The notes below the pieces were generated by a model. That model saw only the letters and a list, made by a program, of their open reading frames with translations. It searched no databases and was not told where the DNA came from. The translations under genes were made by a program, and so were the position numbers. From NCBI RefSeq assembly GCF_902705875.1, contig NZ_CACSIK010000001.1:1543994-1607993 (forward strand): DNA of 64,000 nt, read 5' to 3'. Origin of the DNA: Zhongshania aliphaticivorans. Lineage in GTDB: Bacteria; Pseudomonadota; Gammaproteobacteria; Pseudomonadales; Spongiibacteraceae. Each line of letters begins with the position of its first letter. Within the stretch, counting starts at the first letter, position 1. Shown in pieces: positions 47,342-55,418 of the stretch.

Positions 47342-47794
47342 TTAAATTTTTAAAAGAGTGACTAATGTCGCGCCGATTGCTATTGCGCTTCCCAACGGTA
47401 CGCCCCTATGAAAAGCTGTGTTGGAAGTTTGAGAGTCTGGGTAGTACGTTTTTATTAATGGCATCTTTAAAATATAATGTTGTAATGACATTAAAAATAA
47501 CAAACTAATAATTCCCAAAGAAAATACCCAAAGTAATTGCGTTGGTTGCCATAGTGGTGAAATGGCTATCATAAGTTTTACGTCACCTGCACCAACAATT
47601 CCTTTTACGTATCCGGGTAGGGTGAGTGCTAAACCAATGACTAAATTGAGCCCGATTAATTTTAAGTTTATCTCCGGAGAAAGGGCGGTATAAAATACCG
47701 CCCATCCAAATAAAATTACTACCCAGTTATTGGGTATTCGACGGTTTCGCCAATCGATATACCCAATAATAAGTAATAAGGGGAGTGAGCACAT
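47342..47794 (-). CDS. tadV: Prepilin peptidase TadV (CpaA, family A24)
   Basis: 150 residues, a short A24-type aspartic peptidase with about four to five membrane helices that removes the leader from Flp and the pseudopilins. The two catalytic aspartates are Asp14 (IGYIDWRNRRIPN) and Asp71 in the GAGD motif (GIVGAGDVKLM). As expected for this branch, the N-methyltransferase domain of PilD is absent. The ribosome binding site is weak, and the gene starts 15 bases after flp, so it may be translated through coupling or a processed flp-tadV message. Confidence 0.9.
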   Translation of the reverse strand: MCSLPLLLIIGYIDWRNRRIPNNWVVILFGWAVFYTALSPEINLKLIGLNLVIGLALTLPGYVKGIVGAGDVKLMIAISPLWQPTQLLWVFSLGIISLLFLMSLQHYILKMPLIKTYYPDSQTSNTAFHRGVPLGSAIAIGATLVTLLKI

Positions 47795-47809
47795 TGTGTT
47801 GGTTTCTAC

Positions 47810-48022
47810 TTAGCCACCTGCGGCTGGTTCTACAAGAGTGTCCGCAATATCTTTAAAGGCTTGGTCTATACCTTTACCGCTATCTTCTCCGCTACCAAGT
47901 AAGCCAATACCGAAAACAATAATGACAACTAATAGGGCAGCCATTACTGCGTACTCAATCGCGCTGGCACCGCTTTCGTCTTTTTTGAAGTTGTTTAGTT
48001 TGCTAGTGATTTTGTTTAACAT
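47810..48022 (-). CDS. flp: Flp major pilin
   Basis: A 70-residue Flp/Fap-type pilin. An 18-residue leader ends in DESG, then ASAIEYAVMAALLVVIIVFGI. Cleavage after Gly18 leaves Glu at +5 and Tyr at +6, the EY pair of Flp pilins. The mature chain is about 52 residues with a small C-terminal tail. GGAG stands 8 bases before the ATG. It is the first gene of the Tad operon; a promoter is expected in the 158-base gap 48023-48180 shared with recX, but I saw no convincing hexamers and no sigma54 site. Confidence 0.95.
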   Translation of the reverse strand: MLNKITSKLNNFKKDESGASAIEYAVMAALLVVIIVFGIGLLGSGEDSGKGIDQAFKDIADTLVEPAAGG

Positions 48023-48180
48023 GATGCATTCTCCGTGATTAAAGTAGTAGGTCGAACATCGCAGGTTTCCCTCTCGGCCTTGGTGCTTACTTTGCTATTT
48101 ACACAGATTGAATGAAATAAGTAGTTGCCGAAGCCGGGTTAAGGAAAGTAGTAGGTTTAGCGGGGTTTATAGGTATTTTT

Positions 48181-48636
48181 GTGACGTGGAGCACACTTTT
48201 GAGTAACCCTAGGAAAAATATAAGATTAAAGGCAATGGATTTTCTTGCTCGGCGTGAATACTCAAGGTGTGAATTGCAAAAAAAACTACAGCAAAAATTT
48301 CCTGGGAATGAAGATATAGCATCCGTTTTGGATGAATTAATTGTTGATGGCTTGCAATCTGATTCGCGGTTTACGGATTCATTTCTGCGTTTACGAGTGA
48401 ATGCCGGCTATGGTCCTCAATATATTCGCGCTGAATTACGTCAGCGCGGAGTTACAGAAGATATTGTGGAAGAGGCTTTTTCCGATTTATCCGTAGACTG
48501 GTTTGACGTGGCACAACAATTATTTTCCAAAAAGTTTAGCGATCAAGATATGTCGGATGCCAAGCTACGTGCTAAGTGTTTGCGCTATTTTCAGTATAAG
48601 GGTTTTACCTTCGATCATATTAGAGGCTTGCTCTAA
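48181..48636 (+). CDS. recX: RecX regulatory protein
   Basis: A 151-residue helical protein that inhibits RecA filament extension. RecX repeats are seen in AMDFLARREYSRCELQKKL, SVLDELIVDGLQSDSRF, YGPQYIRAELRQRGV and AKCLRYFQYKGFTFDHI. The start is GTG at 48181, and the ribosome binding site is unclear. In most gammaproteobacteria recX follows recA; here the upstream neighbour is the divergent pilus operon and recA is not in the window. Confidence 0.9.
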   Translation: MTWSTLLSNPRKNIRLKAMDFLARREYSRCELQKKLQQKFPGNEDIASVLDELIVDGLQSDSRFTDSFLRLRVNAGYGPQYIRAELRQRGVTEDIVEEAFSDLSVDWFDVAQQLFSKKFSDQDMSDAKLRAKCLRYFQYKGFTFDHIRGLL

Positions 48637-48784
48637 TATGCGTTTGGTGTAGATAGTTGTGTGGGTTAAGACCTTTTTTCAGTGAGGCGTGTAATGAGAT
48701 GGCTTTCGCCAGTCTGTGCAATTTGCACTTTTTGTGATTATCATGTTTGAATCATATATGTGTTTTAAGCCTAGCGAGGGAGAA

Positions 48785-49216
48785 ATGAAGAAATTTAGCT
48801 TTATTGTGTTATTGAGTGCGGTGTTGGGTGGTTTTACAGCTAGCCCTGTTTTTGCAGATAATGCCGCTTTTGGAGGAGCTCGTTTAGAAGTTCTTACCGA
48901 GAAGCTAAAGTTGACCAATAATCAACAGGAAAGGATTAAAGGCATACTTGCCAATTATAGCAAAGAAGCGGTTACGATACGTGAGGGGCTGGTAGCGGTA
49001 CAAGATAGTATTCGCCGGGTAAACTTAGCGAGATTAGCTGATAATGATGTCAGTCGATTAAGCCGGGAAGCTGGCCGTCTTTCAGCGGCTCATACAGCGG
49101 CGCTGTTAAATACGCAGCGTAACTTTTATGCCTTGCTTGATAAAGATCAAAAGCGTGCTTATAACATAATTCGCTCTGATGCATTACAGGCAGCGGCCAA
49201 TGCAAGCGCGAAATAG
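48785..49216 (+). CDS. Spy/CpxP-like periplasmic protein (LTxxQ type)
   Basis: 143 residues. The start at 48785 (MKKFSFIVLL) is chosen because it has GAGGGAG upstream and gives a clean signal peptide ending VFA at residue 24. An upstream in-frame start at 48716 would bury that signal. The mature part is all helical and carries KLTNNQQERI, the LTxxQ motif of the Spy/CpxP family, with a second weaker one (LLNTQRNF). Such proteins are periplasmic chaperones or stress sensors. Sequence identity within the family is low, so function is by analogy. Confidence 0.78.
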   Translation: MKKFSFIVLLSAVLGGFTASPVFADNAAFGGARLEVLTEKLKLTNNQQERIKGILANYSKEAVTIREGLVAVQDSIRRVNLARLADNDVSRLSREAGRLSAAHTAALLNTQRNFYALLDKDQKRAYNIIRSDALQAAANASAK

Positions 49217-49251
49217 AAAGTATTGGTAGATAATCGCTAATTTAAAGCGGC

Positions 49252-49291
49252 GTATGAGGGGCTAATAATTGAATTTATTAGTCCCTCATAC
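49252..49291. terminator. Long hairpin between the convergent Spy-like gene and the M16C protease gene
   Basis: A 17-base arm at 49252-49268 (starting GTATGAGGG) pairs with 49275-49291 across a 6-base loop, with a single G-T wobble as the only imperfection. It ends nine bases before the protease stop on the minus strand. No long T-run on either side, so it may block RNA decay as much as terminate. Confidence 0.65.
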
Positions 49292-49300
49292 ATAGGAGCT

Positions 49301-52261
49301 TTACAAGCGTTGTATTGTTAATCCCTCTTGTGCAATCCATTCACTAAGTAACTCAGCCTTAGCTTCATTGCTGACAATGGCAACACTGGGCTCTACATTA
49401 CTAAAATAGTGCTCACATACTCGTAATAGATCTTCTGCAGACACTGCCAGAACACGTTGCCTAAATTGGCGACGTTCAACCAGTGTGCGGCCAAAAATAT
49501 TACTGTGGTAGTCTTGTTTTGCTTCCCCTGCCGGTGAGCCTGGTTTGTCGATACTGCTCACTACACCTAATATTGCCTCTTCTAAGCCCTGAGCTGACAC
49601 GGGTGAGTCAAGCATCCAGCGGATTGACTCATCAAAATCATTTAAGGTCTCTTGTAAGCGCGGGTCGCGATAGGAATAAAAGCGGAACGCCGCTATATTG
49701 GAGTCTTGAGAGGCACCGCCGCCATAGGCACCACCTTGTTCCCGTATCGCGCGGTGTAAAAACCCATTTCGCAAATAAACCGCCAACACCGTCAACACAG
49801 GGGCGTCGGGGTGGCCGGAGGGGACAGTAGGGTAGGCTTTAGCACAGAAATTGACCTGAGAATTAGCAAGCCAAAATGCTTTGTTTACTGTGCGTAGCGA
49901 CGGAAGGGAAAATGCGCTGGCAGGGCTAGCATTAAAATCTTGCCAAATGGCACCAGTTTCTGTTTTGAGCTCGGTGAGCTGATGCTCTTCTGCAATAATT
50001 AAAAGTTGCTTATTACTCGACAGCATTTTTTTATGAATGACGGCGAGCTCATCGGCAAGAGCGGCCAATGATGCTTTATTGTCTATTTCTTTAGCGAGTT
50101 GCTTTACCTTACGTATGCTGAGCAAACCACCCAGCTCTTCATTTACCTTAGCGACAGGGCTCATATTTGCACTGGCAGCACTCATTGCAAGGCCGTGACC
50201 ATTTCCTGTTACGGCAGATTCGCGTCGACCCTTGAGTTGAGCGATGAGCTCCTTCAAACGCTCATGTTCGTCAAAGCGTAGCTTCTCAAAGGTATCTCTC
50301 ATTAGTTGGGCTTGTTCACTGGCATTGCGAAGTAGCGCTTTTGATGACAGGACTAAATAGGCTTGGATTTCTTGTTCATTGTCGGTGCTACCACGCATGG
50401 TGGTGTAAGCGCTAATGCCACCACATACTTGTGATTGACGCGCTTGTACCTGGAGGTAACTGTGGTCGCCAAGGCCGAGTTCAGTGATAACCAGGGTGTA
50501 GATGGAGAGAAGTTGACGTTCATGATCCGTTAACTCTGGCAGGCTAACAAGTAGTTGTTGGTATACCAAGCCGTTTGTCCCTCTACCGTAAGCTGTATAG
50601 GGAAGTGAGCCAAAATGGGCGCTATCAGATAGTAGTGCCGGAGTATCGAGTGGGACATCCTGCAGTGTCACTTTAGGCAGTATGGATTCGTCTTCCTCCA
50701 TCGTTTGGCGCTCAGCTAACGCCGCAGCTTGGTTAATGATTTGCTGTTTTTGTTCGTCAGTTAGTTGCTCTTTTGCTGCGTCTAATCGTGCTTTTTCAGC
50801 CTGTTCGATGCGAGTTTGAATCTGTTGGTCTGGGCTCATCACCAAGGTGACGCGATGTGGGTTATCCAGCAGGTTCTGGGCAAGTTGTTTAATGTATTCA
50901 GGGCTTTCAGTTTTGGTTCTGATTGCATTGAGCGCAGGGTCTAAATTAAGCAGCTCTATTGGATTACCACGATGTGTTGCACTACCTAAAGCAGTAAGAA
51001 TTAATTGCAGGCCGTAAGGGTAGCCATCGCCACCTATTTCGCGTTGACGAAGCTCAAGCTGATGAAGAACTGCGTCGACATCGGCTTTAGGGATGCCATT
51101 TTGTGCGACCTTACTTAAGGTGTCTAAAATCAACGTCTCTACTTTATCTGTACTTCCGACATTACTGCCTTCTATACCACAGGCAAAAACCATTTCACGC
51201 ATAGAGTCTTCAAGACCACACATGGGAGAAGGTGCGCTGCCAAGACTCGATGTTTCTAGTGCGTGTAGGAGGGGGCTGGCACTATTATCTAGCAGCACGC
51301 CCGCCAATAATTGAGCTTCTAGCTGGGTTTCTAGCTCCGTGCTTTTTCCCATTAACCAAGCGACCACGATGTGGGTTTTGTTGTCAGTTTCTTCTGATGG
51401 GGGCAAAGGGTAGCTTTCTTGGACTTTAATTGGGGCGTGGTAGCGTTTTTCATCACCCACGGCGATGTGTGTTGCGAGCGCTTCAAAACGATGAAGTGCT
51501 AATTCTTCAAAGCGTGCTTGATGTTCTGCGGCGGGAATATCGCCAAAGGTCATGAAAATAGCATTACTGGGATGATAATGGCTTTTATAGAACGATTTGA
51601 GTTGTTCGTAACTGAGGTCAGGTATCGCCTCTGGGTCACCGCCACTATTGTAATGATAGGTTGTACTAGGAAACAGGTATTTGCATAGTGTGTGCCAGAG
51701 TTGGCTGGGAACCGAACTCATAGCCCCTTTCATTTCATTAAAAACCACGCCTTTAAATTCTAAATCAGAATTTGCGTCAGCGGAGTCTTTAAATTCCAAG
51801 CGGTGGCCTTCTTGGGCAAAATCGAGCGGGTGCAGGCGGGAGAAAAATACCGCGTCTAGGTATACCTGCAGTAAATTTTCAAAATCCTTGCGGTTACTGC
51901 TTGCGAAGGGATAGGCGGTCCAGTCCGAGCTAGTAAATGCGTTCATAAAGCTGTTTAAAGAACGGCGAATCATCATAAAAAATGGGTCGCGAACCGGGTA
52001 TTTCTCACTACCACAAAGTGCGGTGTGCTCTAAGATATGAGCGACGCCTGTTGAATCTTTAGGGACTGTGCGTAAGGCGACCAAGAACACATTTTCTGGA
52101 TTGTCGCTGGCAATATGATAGTGGCTGGCACCGGTTTGAGTGTGGCGATATTCAGCAATATTCACACCCAATGCGGGTACGTCTTCGTTGCTGAGTAGTT
52201 CAAAACTAGGGAATGGGCTTGGATTGATGGTGTTATTAACGCTGGTGTCGACTTGAGTCAT
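49301..52261 (-). CDS. M16C (PreP/insulinase-like) zinc metallopeptidase
   Basis: A 986-residue two-lobed peptidase of the presequence protease branch. The inverted zinc motif HILEH is at residues 75-79, followed by TALCGSEKYPVRDPFF and FTSSDWTAYPFAS, which are specific to the PreP/Cym1 group. The third zinc ligand glutamate is probably in VFNEMKGAMS at about residues 172-181. The M16C-associated domain lies in the middle and an inactive second lobe with GGAYGGGA near the C-terminus. There is no signal peptide, so it should act in the cytoplasm on peptides or unfolded fragments. Confidence 0.9.
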   Translation of the reverse strand: MTQVDTSVNNTINPSPFPSFELLSNEDVPALGVNIAEYRHTQTGASHYHIASDNPENVFLVALRTVPKDSTGVAHILEHTALCGSEKYPVRDPFFMMIRRSLNSFMNAFTSSDWTAYPFASSNRKDFENLLQVYLDAVFFSRLHPLDFAQEGHRLEFKDSADANSDLEFKGVVFNEMKGAMSSVPSQLWHTLCKYLFPSTTYHYNSGGDPEAIPDLSYEQLKSFYKSHYHPSNAIFMTFGDIPAAEHQARFEELALHRFEALATHIAVGDEKRYHAPIKVQESYPLPPSEETDNKTHIVVAWLMGKSTELETQLEAQLLAGVLLDNSASPLLHALETSSLGSAPSPMCGLEDSMREMVFACGIEGSNVGSTDKVETLILDTLSKVAQNGIPKADVDAVLHQLELRQREIGGDGYPYGLQLILTALGSATHRGNPIELLNLDPALNAIRTKTESPEYIKQLAQNLLDNPHRVTLVMSPDQQIQTRIEQAEKARLDAAKEQLTDEQKQQIINQAAALAERQTMEEDESILPKVTLQDVPLDTPALLSDSAHFGSLPYTAYGRGTNGLVYQQLLVSLPELTDHERQLLSIYTLVITELGLGDHSYLQVQARQSQVCGGISAYTTMRGSTDNEQEIQAYLVLSSKALLRNASEQAQLMRDTFEKLRFDEHERLKELIAQLKGRRESAVTGNGHGLAMSAASANMSPVAKVNEELGGLLSIRKVKQLAKEIDNKASLAALADELAVIHKKMLSSNKQLLIIAEEHQLTELKTETGAIWQDFNASPASAFSLPSLRTVNKAFWLANSQVNFCAKAYPTVPSGHPDAPVLTVLAVYLRNGFLHRAIREQGGAYGGGASQDSNIAAFRFYSYRDPRLQETLNDFDESIRWMLDSPVSAQGLEEAILGVVSSIDKPGSPAGEAKQDYHSNIFGRTLVERRQFRQRVLAVSAEDLLRVCEHYFSNVEPSVAIVSNEAKAELLSEWIAQEGLTIQRL

Positions 52262-52390
52262 ACAGGTTCCGTATATTTGGAAAAAAAATAGCTATTGTGG
52301 GTATTCTATGGCCTGTGGCTTGTAATTGCATTAGCGCCATCGTTCAGACTTTCTGTATTGGTGGTGGTCTAAAATGGTGATGTGGCGCCA

Positions 52391-53266
52391 TCATAATGAT
52401 GGCTCCAGTGGTGGCAGGGTAAATTTAATCCGAAATAGAGTCGGCCACAGCTTGCCGGTAACGAGCCAGCTATCATCATGGGCATCATAAGCCACTCCAT
52501 TGAGCACTGCTTCCGAAGACAGTTGGGTGGTTTTCGATACGTCGTCTTTTAGGGCACTTAGGTCTAGCTTCTTAAGGACGTTACCGTTTCGGCCATTAAT
52601 GATGAGTAGGTTGTTGGTGTGCCATTGGTTTGCAATCACATAGTCGCCAAGGCATTCAAGTTCATTTAATTTATCGACCGCCTTGCCATTTTCGGTGACG
52701 ACCAAGGTATTGATTGGCGTCATGGTGTTTGGCGCTAGCCATTGAAGCTGACTACTTCCGTTACTCATCACAAAGTGATCAGCTCGTCCTTCGCTGACGC
52801 TAGCGCATAGTCCCCATCCTTCACCGTGGTATGAGAAGGTTTCTAGTACTTTAAAATGTTGAGGGTCAATAATAAGGCCTCGTCCCGAGCGCCACGACAA
52901 CATGTATAGTTTGCCGCGATATTGGGTAATTCCTTCGGCGAATATATTGGCGGGAAGTGCTGCGCCTTTTATAGAATCTGTGGGTGAAGGTGGAAATTTA
53001 CGCGCGATGATTTTTGAGTGGCCATATAAGCCGCTACTCTCATAAAGTTTGCCTTGATACAACTCTAAGCCTTGAGTGAATAGCGTTTTTTGGTGGGGGT
53101 AGCTAGCTACTAGCTGATAGCCGCTTTCCGCAAGGCTATTCGTGGGCATGATAAAAACCGTGAAAAGTATCGCGCAAGCATATTGCGTCATTTTTACGGT
53201 GTGATGAATGAGGCTGTCACCGTAGCTAAGTTGTGTTTTTGGCAATGCTAAAGGCTTATCATTCAT
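52391..53266 (-). CDS. Glutaminyl-peptide cyclotransferase (bacterial/plant type)
   Basis: Up to 291 residues of the beta-propeller glutamine cyclotransferase family, which forms N-terminal pyroglutamate. Repeating blade motifs are YPHQKTLFTQGLELYQGKLYESSG, FAEGITQYRGKLYMLSW, LNELECLGDYVIANQW and LNGVAYDAHDD. A hydrophobic segment (ACAILFTVFIMPTNSLA) serves as a signal peptide. If the start is the first ATG (53266), it is preceded by an unusually long 25-residue leader; the ATG at 53191 gives a normal one. The longer form overlaps the mnmC end by 8 bases, which favours coupling. Confidence 0.88.
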   Translation of the reverse strand: MNDKPLALPKTQLSYGDSLIHHTVKMTQYACAILFTVFIMPTNSLAESGYQLVASYPHQKTLFTQGLELYQGKLYESSGLYGHSKIIARKFPPSPTDSIKGAALPANIFAEGITQYRGKLYMLSWRSGRGLIIDPQHFKVLETFSYHGEGWGLCASVSEGRADHFVMSNGSSQLQWLAPNTMTPINTLVVTENGKAVDKLNELECLGDYVIANQWHTNNLLIINGRNGNVLKKLDLSALKDDVSKTTQLSSEAVLNGVAYDAHDDSWLVTGKLWPTLFRIKFTLPPLEPSL

Positions 53267-55334
53267 CGATATTTTGATTCCGACTAAGTTTGCGAATTAA
53301 AAAACGCGCGGGCGACAAACTTTCACATAAACGACGGGGCAAGGGACGAATTTCTCCACAAATATAGCTCGCAAGTAGTTCTGCGCACAATGGTGTTGAT
53401 GTTAAACCACGTGAACCGTGGCCAACATTGATATATAAATTGGGGTGGTTGCAGGCTGGCGTGTCAATAACGGCTCTGGCGTCCTTTCTTAGGCCTGCGT
53501 ATTGTTTAGCAAAGTCCCCATAAATGGGGGCGGCACCAGCAATGGGTAAATAGTCAGAGCTGCTGCAACGGAGTGATGCTCGGCCACCTTTGATTATCGC
53601 ATTCTTTTTGAGTAGCTTTGATGACATGTCTTGAAGTTGGGTGATGTTATCTTCGTGGTCTTGCTGATTAATTCGAGTGCTGTTGTCATGTAATTTAAAC
53701 GTCGCGCCAAAGCCTAAGCTCCCATTATTAGGGGGTGCAAGATAACCTTCGTGGCAAATGACACATGTAGGTGTGTTCAGTAAACTGGATTCATCAACAT
53801 AACTTATTTGTCCCCGTATGGGTTTGATGGGTAAGTGTTTTGTTTGTTGAAATTGGCGCGCATCATTGCTGTTGGCAACAACAAGGATATCGCCAGATAC
53901 AATAATCTCACCCTTTGCATCAAGTACTTGCCAATGCTGGTTTGGCTGGGGAGCCTGTTTCAGTGTTACAGCCTCACAATGTTGAATGAGATTAATATTT
54001 TTATGGTTAAGGTCTGCATCGCAAACACTTTTTGGTGATAACCAGCCAGCGTTAGGATAAAAATAGCCACTGCCAGATAAGGGCAGCCCGCTGATTTCCT
54101 TGAGTGTGCTCCCAGATACAAACTGCAGCCATTCTTGCTTGTTTAATTGCTTTTTTAGCGCCTCATATTGGGCGATCTCTTTTTCTGACTTGGCTAGCTG
54201 TAATACTCCGCACAGATCACCTTCAATGTCGCCGGATTCAAGCCGGTCACGGTAATAGGGCAGCGAAAATAAAAAACTGGCCAGTGTGAAGTTGTTTAGA
54301 TCACCAGGAGACGGTGATAACTTGGTGTAAAGTACACCCTGAGGATTACCCGATGCGCCACTGGCTGGCGTGTTGCGGTCTATAACTGTGACGTTAATGC
54401 CGCGCTCTGCTAATGCTCTTGCTGTACTTGAACCGGCCAATCCCGCGCCTATGATAATGGCATTATTGCTGGGTGATTGTGCTGAGGGGCGATGCCAAGG
54501 CACCGCAACAGGGGTTGGTGTAGGGGCGTCAATCGCCGCTATTTGCGTAAATTCGCCGCGCAACATTTCTCGTTTACGGCCAAACCCCGCTACTTTTTCT
54601 ATTTGGAAGCCTTGAGCACGCAGGCCACGTTTTACAAATCCTGCGGCGGTAAATGTTGCGAAACTGGTTCCATTTTTGCTTAATGCCCCCATGCAGCTGA
54701 ATAAAGTGTCATGCCACATGTCTGGATTGCTGGCAGGAGAAAAACCGTCGAGAAACCACGCGTCTACACAGGGTTTGCGCTCGTTAGCTTGGTAAACCGA
54801 GTTTGGATTGGTTTTAGTGGGTGAGTCGAGGAGTGCCGGCAGGCACTCAAGTGCATCGCCAAACAGTAAATCTAACCGTATTTGTGCATTATTCAACATT
54901 CTACGATGCTGGCCGGGTAAGCGCGGCGGATAGTTGTACTGTAGTATATCGGCTAAGTGTTGAAGTTCTGGCCATGAAGCATGGGCGCGCTGTAGATCTC
55001 TTGGTAGCAAAGGGTGTTTTTCTACAGATATATAGTGCAGCTGCCAGCTAGAAGGTGCTAGTGATTGCCATAGTTGCCAAGTAATTAGAAAATTTAAACC
55101 GGTGCCGAAACCGGTTTCAAAAATGGTGAATGTGCCATTTGTTGCTGGGTCCAGAGCTCGCCAGCGTTCGGCCAGTTTGTTGTGAGTTAAAAAGACATGG
55201 CGGCTTTCCTGTATGCCGCTTTCTTGGCTAAAGTAGATGTCGCCGTAATTACCGGCTCGCGGGACGCCATCGGTGCCCCAATCGATATTGGCGGTGTCAA
55301 TGAAATAGGGGTTTGGGTGTACAGTTTTTGCCAT
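53259..55334 (-). CDS. mnmC: Bifunctional tRNA mnm5s2U synthesis protein MnmC
   Basis: Completes the wobble-uridine modification mnm5s2U34. The N-terminal methyltransferase domain (residues about 1-255) has the SAM motif FETGFGTGLNF near 72-82 and WFLDGFSPA. The C-terminal FAD oxidoreductase domain starts with IIGAGLAGSSTA near residue 292 and ends with NVGHGSRGLTSTPL. The oxidoreductase removes the carboxymethyl group and the methyltransferase then adds the methyl. At 691 residues this is the fused gammaproteobacterial form. It is divergent from oppA across 84 bases. Confidence 0.95.
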   Translation of the reverse strand: MAKTVHPNPYFIDTANIDWGTDGVPRAGNYGDIYFSQESGIQESRHVFLTHNKLAERWRALDPATNGTFTIFETGFGTGLNFLITWQLWQSLAPSSWQLHYISVEKHPLLPRDLQRAHASWPELQHLADILQYNYPPRLPGQHRRMLNNAQIRLDLLFGDALECLPALLDSPTKTNPNSVYQANERKPCVDAWFLDGFSPASNPDMWHDTLFSCMGALSKNGTSFATFTAAGFVKRGLRAQGFQIEKVAGFGRKREMLRGEFTQIAAIDAPTPTPVAVPWHRPSAQSPSNNAIIIGAGLAGSSTARALAERGINVTVIDRNTPASGASGNPQGVLYTKLSPSPGDLNNFTLASFLFSLPYYRDRLESGDIEGDLCGVLQLAKSEKEIAQYEALKKQLNKQEWLQFVSGSTLKEISGLPLSGSGYFYPNAGWLSPKSVCDADLNHKNINLIQHCEAVTLKQAPQPNQHWQVLDAKGEIIVSGDILVVANSNDARQFQQTKHLPIKPIRGQISYVDESSLLNTPTCVICHEGYLAPPNNGSLGFGATFKLHDNSTRINQQDHEDNITQLQDMSSKLLKKNAIIKGGRASLRCSSSDYLPIAGAAPIYGDFAKQYAGLRKDARAVIDTPACNHPNLYINVGHGSRGLTSTPLCAELLASYICGEIRPLPRRLCESLSPARFLIRKLSRNQNIDE

Positions 55335-55418
55335 GATAAGTGTGATTTCAGCATTGCCGGGGGGCGTATTGTAGCAGTGAATATAGGGAAATCCTCTTTG
55401 CGGTGGTATAGGTCGACT

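Noticed and set aside
53835..54683. Several open frames of 60-80 codons on the plus strand inside mnmC
   Set aside because: All are antisense to a well-conserved enzyme and none has a recognisable motif or start signal.
55197..55418. N-terminal extension of oppA by 74 codons
   Set aside because: It would overlap the divergent mnmC gene and hide the clear signal peptide that starts at 55419.
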